Assembly (NCBI GenBank): GCA_003157175.1
Contig: PMIQ01000036.1
Location: 5,757-10,983 of the forward strand
DNA length: 5,227 nt
Direction of reading: 5' to 3'
Source of the DNA: Chloroflexota bacterium
GTDB lineage: Bacteria; Chloroflexota; Limnocylindria; Limnocylindrales; CSP1-4
Shown piece after piece: positions 1-4,628 of the stretch (its first letter is position 1; every line of letters begins with the position of its first letter). The notes under the pieces are model-generated. The model was not told the DNA's origin. It made no database searches and saw only the letters and a program-made list of their open reading frames with translations. Made by a program: the position numbers and the translations under genes.

Positions 1-563
1 GGGTCGGGGTCCTTGCCGGTCAGCTGCTGCAGGAAGCCGCCCGCCAGAGAGAGCTTCGGGTTCGGCTTGACCGGCTCAAGGCCGTTGCGAAGCCGATGAA
101 AGGCGGCCAGCGCCGATGGCGCGAACGCGGTGACCTCGCGGGCCTGGTCGACGGTGGGCGGCCAGTGCGGCCGGCGCCACGCGCCCCAGACGGAGACGGC
201 GGTCCGGAGGGCGTCCATCGGGTGGGTGTGCGATGGCAGCTCGTACAGCGCGCACATGACCGGCTCCGGAACCGGAGCGGGCACCAGGCGCGCGGACTTG
301 CGCCACTCACCGGTCCACAGCAGCTCGGCGACGCGACCGTAGGTGCCCTTCTCGACGAGCTGGCCGATGGGATAGCCGCGGTAGAGGAGCCGGCCATTCG
401 CCCCGTCTACGAAGCCGACGGCCGTTTCGGCGGCTATCACGCCTTCGAGGCCGGGTGAGTACGTCCGCTCTGGCTTGGGCGCCGCCTCGGCCGGCGTCGC
501 CGCCCCTGCTGCCGCGGGCTCGTCCAAGATGGGGGCAGTGGCTTTCTCCGAAATCGTCGTCAT
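1..563 (-). CDS. gltA: Citrate synthase, N-terminal part (runs off left edge)
   Basis: Condenses acetyl-CoA with oxaloacetate to citrate, the entry step of the TCA cycle, in the cytoplasm. The reading frame from ATG at 563-561 stays open to base 1, giving 187 complete residues; the remaining half or more of the protein lies outside the window. After a low-complexity Ala/Pro/Glu leader (residues 1-34) the family signature appears: GLEGVIAAETAVGFVDG at 38-54, GRLLYRGYPIGQLVEKG at 57-73, AELLWTGEW at 79-87, and the diagnostic SHTHPMDALRTAVSVWG at 111-127. The last residues (FLQQLTGKDPD) correspond to the segment just before the catalytic core, so the active-site His and Asp residues cannot be checked. 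The start is fixed by an AAGGAGGG Shine-Dalgarno 5 nt upstream. A 2-methylcitrate synthase of the same fold cannot be excluded from this half. Family assignment is firm; the exact substrate is less so. Confidence 0.93.
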   Translation of the reverse strand, partial: MTTISEKATAPILDEPAAAGAATPAEAAPKPERTYSPGLEGVIAAETAVGFVDGANGRLLYRGYPIGQLVEKGTYGRVAELLWTGEWRKSARLVPAPVPEPVMCALYELPSHTHPMDALRTAVSVWGAWRRPHWPPTVDQAREVTAFAPSALAAFHRLRNGLEPVKPNPKLSLAGGFLQQLTGKDPD

Positions 564-568
564 CGTGG

Positions 569-576
569 CCCTCCTT
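569..576 (-). promoter_or_regulatory. Strong Shine-Dalgarno of citrate synthase
   Basis: On the minus strand AAGGAGGG precedes the ATG at 563 with a 5-nt spacer. It is close to a perfect anti-16S match and decides the citrate synthase start. It is much stronger than the other ribosome sites in the window, suggesting efficient translation. Confidence 0.85.
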
Positions 577-654
577 GGGGCTCAGGACCGTCTCTCGTTC
601 TCGGGCCCCGGGGTGGCAGCTCTCCCCGCGGGCGGAATCGTGGGACGCATGCTA

Positions 655-673
655 CCGCTATCGCAGATACCGG
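655..673. repeat. Imperfect palindrome upstream of citrate synthase
   Basis: CCGCTATC and GATACCGG flank the 3-nt centre GCA; 7 of 8 arm positions pair. It lies about 90 bp upstream of the citrate synthase ATG, where an operator for a dimeric regulator could sit. There is no direct evidence that it is bound; an 8-bp arm with one mismatch can occur by chance. Confidence 0.3.
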
Positions 674-763
674 CGTTGACCGCGTCGAAACTGTCCCGCT
701 CGATGGGGTAGGAGGACCAGCGAGCCTCGAAGGCGGTTCCGGGCCCGTCGAAGTCGGCCGGCG

Positions 764-1051
764 CTAGAGGCGACTGCGGCGCCCGCCCCGCCGGTCGCTG
801 CCCAGGGCGTCGAGGATGAGCCGTACGACGATAGCGCCGAGCGAGGCCACGACCAGGGCGCCGAGGAAGGTTGTCGGTCCGCTCATGTGCATCTCGTCGG
901 TCGCGAACCAACCGCCGGCCAGGCCGCCGATGATGCCGACCGCGATGTTCGCCAGGCAGCCGGTCGGTCCGCCACGCCCGACGACCGCTCCGGAGATCCA
1001 ACCGGCCAGGAAGCCGACGACGATCCAGCCGACGATGTCCAGATGCGGCAC
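764..1051 (-). CDS. GlsB/YeaQ/YmgE family stress-response membrane protein
   Basis: A 95-residue inner-membrane protein of the transglycosylase-associated family. The biochemical role of this family is not established; members are often stress-induced. Three hydrophobic Gly/Ala-rich segments are visible at about residues 6-24, 33-51 and 60-82, in the family pattern: an opening GWIVVGFLAGWISG, a short polar turn (VGRGGPTG), NIAVGIIGGLAGGWF, then a final helix LGALVVASLGAIVVRLIL. The C-terminus is Arg-rich (GSDRRGGRRSRL), positioning it on the cytoplasmic side by the positive-inside rule. The start is a GTG at 1051-1049, with GGAGGAG about 9 nt upstream; the stop is TAG. Length and topology are normal for the family. 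It is preceded by a 144-bp gap and a hairpin, so it is probably its own transcript rather than part of the MarR operon. Confidence 0.88.
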   Translation of the reverse strand: MPHLDIVGWIVVGFLAGWISGAVVGRGGPTGCLANIAVGIIGGLAGGWFATDEMHMSGPTTFLGALVVASLGAIVVRLILDALGSDRRGGRRSRL

Positions 1052-1113
1052 GGCCGAACTCTCCTCCGCGTGGGCTAGCGGGCGTCGATGAAGTGGCCCG
1101 ATAGATCGAGTCG

Positions 1114-1119
1114 ATGATA
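1114..1119 (-). promoter_or_regulatory. Possible -10 box for the GlsB-like gene
   Basis: TATCAT on the minus strand matches the sigma-70 -10 consensus at 5 of 6 positions. It would give a leader of roughly 55 nt before the GTG. No recognisable -35 lies at the right distance, so an alternative sigma factor or a chance match are both possible. Confidence 0.22.
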
Positions 1120-1142
1120 CCGGCCGCGGCGGGCGATCGGTG

Positions 1143-1178
1143 CGCGCGGGGCGAGGACGGGCTCCGGCGCCCCGCGCG
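1143..1178 (-). terminator. Terminator-like GC hairpin after the zinc ribbon gene
   Basis: Perfect 10-bp arms CGCGCGGGGC (1143-1152) and GCCCCGCGCG (1169-1178) enclose a 16-nt loop. The hairpin starts 17 nt past the zinc ribbon stop on the minus strand, the expected place for the end of the MarR operon. No T-run follows, so it would be a U-less terminator, an attenuating structure or an mRNA 3'-end stabiliser rather than a classical intrinsic terminator. All of its pairs except one are G-C. Confidence 0.45.
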
Positions 1179-1195
1179 TTCGGCTGCCGTTCGGG

Positions 1196-1444
1196 CTAGA
1201 AGGCGTCCTTCCAGGCCGGCATCGTTTTCATGTAGGCGATCGCCTTCGCGCGGGCGGCCTGGTAGTCGAGGCCTTCCTGGCGCATCGTCCACTGGGTGAA
1301 GCGCTCCAGGCGCTCATCGAGCGGTGGCAGGTTGCCTTCCGGGGCGCAGTAAGTGCAATAGGGGATCTGGGCGTTGGCCAGGGCGTGATCTTCGGCGCCG
1401 GCGAGTGGCATGCCACAGGATTCGCAGTTGGCAACGATCGTCAT
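1196..1444 (-). CDS. Small zinc ribbon domain protein (PF12674-type)
   Basis: An 82-residue protein of the putative zinc ribbon family. Two CxxC knuckles are visible: C7-x2-C10 in the typical CESCGMPL context, and C30-x2-C33 in YCTYCAPEGN. Together they should hold one zinc ion. The C-terminal half (41-82) is a charged helical segment (LDERLERFTQWTMRQEG, AKAIAYMKTMPAWK) of the sort this family carries after the ribbon. No enzyme residues are visible and the molecular role is unknown; protein or nucleic-acid contact is a guess. Its ATG overlaps the stop of the upstream MarR gene as ATGA (1444-1441), so it is probably translated by coupling. AAAGGA lies 8 nt upstream, inside the MarR coding region. 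The neighbour suggests it is controlled by, or works with, the MarR regulator. Confidence 0.85.
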   Translation of the reverse strand: MTIVANCESCGMPLAGAEDHALANAQIPYCTYCAPEGNLPPLDERLERFTQWTMRQEGLDYQAARAKAIAYMKTMPAWKDAF

Positions 1445-2007
1445 CGGGGTGTCCTTTCGGTCTGCTCGGGGCGCCGGGAGGCGCTCGATTCGGTCGGAGT
1501 TGAAGCGGCGGCCGCGAGCAGCTCGAAGCCGCGGACGACGATCGCCCGATCCGCCGGTGACAGGGTCGCCATCGTTTCGGCGAGCAGGTCCGGGGCCAGC
1601 ACCTGGCCGACCCGAGAGACGACGTCGCGACCTGCATCAGTCAGCCAGACCAGCACCCGGCGTTCGTCGCGCTCGTCGCGGATCCGGGCGACGAGCCCTT
1701 TCGCCTCCAGGCGTGCCAGCAGCTCGGATGCCGAGTTGCGCCGCAGGCCCATATGTTCGGCCTGTTCGCCGACCGTCAGCGGGCCGCCCACCGAGAGATG
1801 CACGAGCACCTCCAGTGCGCGCCGTGTCACGGGCAGATCCGCGCCCCGGACCCGCTGAGCCCAGTGATACCGCCGGTAGACCTCCGGAAAGAGGCGGGCC
1901 ACGCGGCGGCCGGCCTCCTGAGCCGTGAGCTCGGGCGCGACAGCACCTGTCGTGCCGGCGGCCTCGGCCCGGTTCGGGTTCGGGGTGGATCTGCTCGTGG
2001 CGACCAT
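1441..2007 (-). CDS. MarR-family winged-helix transcriptional regulator
   Basis: A 188-residue dimeric DNA-binding regulator. After a disordered Pro/Thr/Ala-rich N-terminus (1-25), a helical dimerisation segment runs to about 60. The winged helix-turn-helix follows (about 62-126): VTRRALEVLVHLSVGGPLTVGEQ, then recognition-helix region MGLRRNSASELLARLEAKG (86-104) and the hallmark wing with IRDERDERRVLVWLTDAGR (109-127). A C-terminal helix (about 130-168) completes the dimer interface; the tail is polar. This matches MarR-type repressors that release DNA on binding small aromatic or phenolic ligands or on oxidation; there is no cysteine in the protein, so thiol oxidation is unlikely. The start at 2007 is supported by a promoter placed so close that the mRNA would begin at or next to the ATG. 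Candidate operators flank that promoter, suggesting autoregulation. The stop overlaps the next gene. Confidence 0.92.
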   Translation of the reverse strand: MVATSRSTPNPNRAEAAGTTGAVAPELTAQEAGRRVARLFPEVYRRYHWAQRVRGADLPVTRRALEVLVHLSVGGPLTVGEQAEHMGLRRNSASELLARLEAKGLVARIRDERDERRVLVWLTDAGRDVVSRVGQVLAPDLLAETMATLSPADRAIVVRGFELLAAAASTPTESSASRRPEQTERTPR

Positions 2008-2018
2008 GTCGCTACGAC
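2008..2018. promoter_or_regulatory. Operator candidate 1 (GTCGCTACGAC)
   Basis: An 11-bp dyad: GTCG, 3-bp centre, CGAC. It overlaps the last two bases of the MarR -10 box and the presumed transcription start, so a bound protein would block transcription. An identical copy lies at 2058-2068. The natural candidate ligand is the MarR protein itself, which is inference from position. Confidence 0.5.
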
Positions 2019-2045
2019 TATCCCCGCGGCCACGGCGGTCGTCAA
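2017..2045 (-). promoter_or_regulatory. Sigma-70-type promoter of the MarR gene, leaderless
   Basis: On the minus strand TTGACG (2045-2040) and GATAGT (2022-2017) are separated by 17 bp: 5/6 and 4/6 matches to consensus at the ideal spacing. Only 9 nt separate the -10 box from the ATG at 2007, so transcription should begin within a few bases of the A of ATG. No Shine-Dalgarno is present, which agrees with a leaderless transcript. Confidence 0.65.
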
Positions 2046-2057
2046 CGGATCTGATCG

Positions 2058-2068
2058 GTCGCTACGAC
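2058..2068. promoter_or_regulatory. Operator candidate 2 (GTCGCTACGAC)
   Basis: Exact second copy of the 11-bp dyad, centred 50 bp from the first and just upstream of the MarR -35 box. Here the symmetry extends outward: AT at 2054-2055 pairs with AT at 2071-2072, giving a 19-bp partial dyad, a size typical of MarR operators. A looser relative, GTCGCTTCGAT, at 2107-2117 (9/11) is centred 49 bp further on. Confidence 0.5.
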
Positions 2069-2124
2069 GCATTTCCGCCTAGGACGGCCTCTGCCTCCGC
2101 CGAGGAGTCGCTTCGATCGTGGTC

Positions 2125-2151
2125 GCGCGATCGGTGACGGGCCGATCGCGC
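2125..2151. repeat. Perfect 10-bp inverted repeat in the divergent region
   Basis: GCGCGATCGG (2125-2134) and CCGATCGCGC (2142-2151) flank a 7-nt centre TGACGGG. It could be a DNA operator for the kinase operon, or form a stable RNA hairpin. No T-run follows on either strand, so a classical terminator is unlikely, and there is no gene reading into it that would need one. It lies about 160 bp upstream of the kinase ATG. Confidence 0.5.
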
Positions 2152-2303
2152 CCCAATCTTCGTCCGAGCCGTGACGCCACGGCTGTGCCGCCCGGCAGAA
2201 CGAGCCGGCGCGGGCATGGCACTCATCCGCGACCGGGCGCATATTGCTCCCCGAATGGGTGGTCCGGATGGCCCCAGCTGCCTCCGGCTCTCACCTATAA
2301 GCC

Positions 2304-2309
2304 TGGAGG
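2304..2309 (+). promoter_or_regulatory. Shine-Dalgarno deciding the kinase start
   Basis: TGGAGG lies 5 nt before the ATG at 2315. The same frame is open 48 codons further upstream to 2171, but that extension is Arg/Pro/Gly-rich, lacks a comparable ribosome site and would put a charged stretch before the first membrane segment. ATG 2315 is therefore preferred. Confidence 0.75.
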
Positions 2310-2314
2310 CGCGA

Positions 2315-3763
2315 ATGTATCCTCGCCGCCGCTGGGCCGTCGTCTTCGGGGCGATCCTTTTCGTCGGGGTCGTGGAGGCGCTCAGCGACTCGCTCTTCGA
2401 TGCGGTGTTGCCCTTCCCGTTCGACACCCTCCTGGTCATCGCGGTTGTGGCGACCGTCGCGATCGTCGCCGCGTGGTATGCCTTTCGGATTATCGACCGC
2501 CTGACAAGCGACCTCATCCACCGGCATCAGGCGTTGAAGTCGCGCAATGCCGCGTTGCGCGCGGTGTACGACGTCAGCCTTGCCGTCTCCGGGCAGGCCG
2601 ACCCGGAGGAGACCCTGGCCGCCATCGTCGACCATGCCCGGCGCCTGCTCCGAGTCGATGCCGCCCTCCTGACCCTGCAGGGCCCCGAGGATGAGACCCG
2701 CCTGCGCGCCTTCAGCGCCTCGCCGGGCGTGCTGCTCGAAGGGACGGGCATAGCGACCGCTGGAACGCCCGGGGCGTCGGAGACGGCCCCCCACGGCGTC
2801 CCGGGCAGCGACCTAGCCCGCTATCTCGCGCCCGGCTATTCGATCAGGTTGGAGGCGCCGGTAGGTCACGGCGAGATGCGTGTCGGCTCCATCGGGCTGG
2901 CAACGGCGCTGCCGCGCCGCTTCTCCGCGGCGGATCTGGAGACCCTGTCGGCGCTGGCCACTCAGGTGGGCCTAGCACTCGAGGCGGCCCGGCTCCGCGA
3001 CGAGCTGCGAGCGCTGGCCGTCCAGGGCGAGCGCGAGCGGATCGCCCGTGAGATGCACGACGGCATGGCCCAAGTGCTCGGCTACGTCAACACCAAGTCC
3101 CAGGCCGTCGAGGAGTTGCTCGCGGCCGGTCGGGTCGCCGACGCCGGCAGGCAGATGGCCGAGCTGGCGGCCGTGGCGCGGTCCCTGTACGTGGATGTCC
3201 GTGAGGCGATCCTGAGCCTTTCGCCGCCGGTCCTGCCCGAGCGCGGCCTCGCCGCGGCGCTCGAGGAATACGCGGCGAGGTTCGCGGAATCGTCCAAGAT
3301 GGCCGTCCGCTTCCAGGCATCTTCCGAAGTCCGCGACCTCTCCCTGGCTCAGGAAGTGGGGGCCGAGATGTTTGGTGTGGCCCGCGAGGCGCTCACCAAC
3401 ATTCGCAAGCATGCCCATGCGCAGCGGGTCACGATCGGCCTCACGGTCGAAGGTTCGGAGGTGCTCCTGCGGGTCGCCGACGACGGCATCGGCTTCGACT
3501 CTGAGCGAGCCGGCTCGGAGCCCGAGAAGTGGCCCCATTTCGGGCTGGCCGGGATGCGGGAGCGAGCCGAAGCCGTGGGCGGTCGAATCGAGTGGCAAAG
3601 CCGACCGGGCTCGGGCTCGACAGTCGAGATGCGCGTGCCGGTCGCCCCAGGTGGCAACGGCGGCGGCTCTCGGCCGTCCGGACCGCCTGACGGGGCAATC
3701 CGCGATTCGGCGGGGCACCAGGCGGTCCAATCGCCCGTCCCTACCCGCTCCGAGGCAGACTGA
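2315..3763 (+). CDS. Membrane GAF-domain sensor histidine kinase (HisKA_3, NarL type)
   Basis: A 482-residue sensor kinase that should phosphorylate the response regulator encoded next. Order: a basic N-terminus, two membrane segments (about 8-23 and 38-57) joined by a short loop, a linker helix likely to be coiled coil (59-85), a GAF domain (about 85-227), then HisKA_3 and HATPase_c. The phospho-acceptor is H248 in REMHDGMAQ; D249 and Q253 form the DxxxQ motif tied to phosphatase activity in this family. ATP-binding boxes: N362 in EALTNIRKHAHA, D389-x-G391-x-G393 in DDGIGFD, and G410/G413 in GLAGMRERAEAVGG. About 35 disordered Gly/Pro/Ser residues form the C-terminus. The loop outside the membrane is too short for a sensing domain, so the GAF domain or the membrane itself is the probable sensor. 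There is no cysteine in the protein, so a bound Fe-S cluster is excluded. The signal is unknown. Confidence 0.94.
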   Translation: MYPRRRWAVVFGAILFVGVVEALSDSLFDAVLPFPFDTLLVIAVVATVAIVAAWYAFRIIDRLTSDLIHRHQALKSRNAALRAVYDVSLAVSGQADPEETLAAIVDHARRLLRVDAALLTLQGPEDETRLRAFSASPGVLLEGTGIATAGTPGASETAPHGVPGSDLARYLAPGYSIRLEAPVGHGEMRVGSIGLATALPRRFSAADLETLSALATQVGLALEAARLRDELRALAVQGERERIAREMHDGMAQVLGYVNTKSQAVEELLAAGRVADAGRQMAELAAVARSLYVDVREAILSLSPPVLPERGLAAALEEYAARFAESSKMAVRFQASSEVRDLSLAQEVGAEMFGVAREALTNIRKHAHAQRVTIGLTVEGSEVLLRVADDGIGFDSERAGSEPEKWPHFGLAGMRERAEAVGGRIEWQSRPGSGSTVEMRVPVAPGGNGGGSRPSGPPDGAIRDSAGHQAVQSPVPTRSEAD

Positions 3764-3767
3764 GGTC

Positions 3768-4463
3768 ATGCGAACACTGCTGGTGGACGATCACGCGCTC
3801 TTCCGCGACGGAGTCGCCTCGCTCCTGCTCGCCTGGGGTCACGAGGTGGTGGGTCAGGCTTCCGACGGCGCCCAGGCCATCGAGATGGTGGAGTCGACCG
3901 CGCCGGACGTTGTCCTGATGGATGTCCGGATGCCCAACGTGTCGGGCCTGGAGGCGACGGCCGAGATCAAGGCGCGCCACCCGGAAGTGGCCATCGTGAT
4001 GCTGACGGTCAGCGAGGAGGAGGCCGATCTCTTCCGCGCCATCAAGGCCGGAGCACAGGGCTATCTGCTCAAGAACCTCGAGGCGCCCCAGCTCCGCTCG
4101 ATGCTGGAGGGCGTGGCCCGTGGGGAGCCGGCGATCACGCCGGGGACGGCCGCGCGGATCATCGACGAGTTCCTGCTCTCGCCCGGCGGCGGTTCCGCTT
4201 CCCGCTCGCAGCGGCTCACGGAGCGCGAGCTCGGAGTGCTGCGTCTGGTGACCGAGGGCCTGCGAAACCGCGAGATCGCGGTCGAGCTCGGGATCAGCGA
4301 GAACACTGTGAAGTTCCACCTCAAGAACATCGTCGAGAAGCTGCACGCGCAGAACCGGGCCGAGCTTGCCGCCCGTGCCGTGCGCGAGGGCCTCGTGCCG
4401 GATACGTACCGGCGTGGCGGCGTCGACGGTCCTCGCCGCGACGCGCCCTTCCGCCGCCGCTGA
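3768..4463 (+). CDS. NarL/LuxR-family response regulator
   Basis: A 231-residue DNA-binding response regulator, partner of the kinase just upstream. The receiver domain (1-118) has the acidic pair D7-D8, phospho-acceptor D52 in VLMDVRMPN, T80 in VMLTVSEEE and K102 in GYLLKN, so it should be fully phosphorylatable. After a linker (about 120-147) comes a LuxR-type helix-turn-helix (about 149-210): LTERELGVLRLVTEGLRNREIA followed by the recognition segment LGISENTVKFHLKNIVEKL. A basic tail of about 20 residues (RR-rich) follows and is not part of the family core. The gene starts 4 nt after the kinase stop; the GAGG ribosome site (TGAGGTC) overlaps that stop codon, so the two are translationally coupled. 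The open frame extends upstream into the kinase gene, but ATG 3768 is where the receiver fold begins. Targets are unknown. Confidence 0.95.
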   Translation: MRTLLVDDHALFRDGVASLLLAWGHEVVGQASDGAQAIEMVESTAPDVVLMDVRMPNVSGLEATAEIKARHPEVAIVMLTVSEEEADLFRAIKAGAQGYLLKNLEAPQLRSMLEGVARGEPAITPGTAARIIDEFLLSPGGGSASRSQRLTERELGVLRLVTEGLRNREIAVELGISENTVKFHLKNIVEKLHAQNRAELAARAVREGLVPDTYRRGGVDGPRRDAPFRRR

Positions 4464-4481
4464 GGCGCGCTTCGCGCTGCC

Positions 4482-4519
4482 GAACCCGCCACTTCCGGCT
4501 GAGCGGCGCCTCCGGGTTC
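4482..4519 (+). terminator. Weak terminator-like inverted repeat after the response regulator
   Basis: GAACCCG (4482-4488) and CGGGTTC (4513-4519) form 7-bp arms around a 24-nt GC-rich interior that can pair further. A 5-bp hairpin, GCGCG-CTT-CGCGC (4465-4477), comes directly after the stop. Neither is followed by a T-run. Their place at the end of the two-gene operon makes a role in 3'-end formation plausible. Confidence 0.3.
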
Positions 4520-4531
4520 AGGTAACCGCCC

Positions 4532-4543
4532 ACCCGGCCGGGT
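4532..4543. repeat. Perfect 12-bp palindrome upstream of the Fe-S flavoenzyme
   Basis: ACCCGGCCGGGT is fully self-complementary with no spacer. It is directly followed by TAGTACAAC, one of few AT-containing stretches here and a possible -10 (TACAAC, 4546-4551), with no good -35. The arrangement could be an operator abutting a promoter for the gene at 4629. GC-only palindromes are expected at some rate in such DNA. Confidence 0.3.
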
Positions 4544-4628
4544 AGTACAACTCCGGTCCTCCGGCAGATGCGTCCGCACCCGCTGCCCGCGACCATTCGG
4601 TCAGGAATTCCTACGGCCGAGGCGTCCC

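Larger units (their letters stand above)
564..763. other. Intergenic region between the GlsB-like gene and citrate synthase
   Basis: About 200 bp without a supported gene. Besides the citrate synthase Shine-Dalgarno, the notable element is an imperfect palindrome at 655-673 (described separately). I see no clean -35/-10 pair for the minus strand and no hairpin followed by a T-run for the GlsB-like gene, so whether the two genes are co-transcribed is open. A long minus-strand frame crosses this gap but has no family resemblance and is treated as a GC artefact. Confidence 0.5.
2008..2314. other. Divergent intergenic control region
   Basis: About 307 bp between the MarR gene (leftward) and the histidine kinase gene (rightward). 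It holds the MarR promoter, the spaced GTCGCTACGAC array and the 10-bp inverted repeat. For the kinase side the only AT-rich box is CTATAAG at 2295-2301, which lacks a -35 and lies too near the Shine-Dalgarno to leave a useful leader. The kinase promoter is therefore not identified. Several overlapping frames here show no protein-like composition. Confidence 0.6.

Noticed and set aside
96..458. Plus-strand 120-residue frame over the left edge
   Set aside because: It lies opposite the citrate synthase coding sequence, whose conserved motifs are unmistakable on the minus strand.
582..1292. 236-residue minus-strand open frame overlapping the GlsB-like and zinc ribbon genes
   Set aside because: Arg/Pro/Gly-rich composition typical of an off-frame reading of GC-rich DNA. 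It lies out of frame with two genes on the same strand that have clear family motifs.
2295..2301. CTATAAG as -10 box of the kinase operon
   Set aside because: No -35 at the proper distance, and the start site would fall inside the Shine-Dalgarno, leaving the message without a usable ribosome site.
2171..2314. 48-codon N-terminal extension of the histidine kinase
   Set aside because: No good ribosome site at 2171 and a non-conserved Arg/Pro/Gly-rich sequence; the ATG at 2315 has TGGAGG at 5 nt and is directly followed by the first membrane segment.
3372..3767. Extension of the response regulator frame into the kinase gene
   Set aside because: The kinase frame over this stretch carries conserved ATPase boxes. 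The regulator frame here is Arg/Ser-rich and gains its fold only from ATG 3768.
2972..3769. 265-residue minus-strand frame opposite the kinase
   Set aside because: It is antisense to a well-supported gene, and its Arg/Gly/His-rich composition lacks any recognisable motif.
3741..4346. 201-residue minus-strand frame opposite the response regulator
   Set aside because: Antisense shadow of a conserved receiver/HTH gene; no family features.
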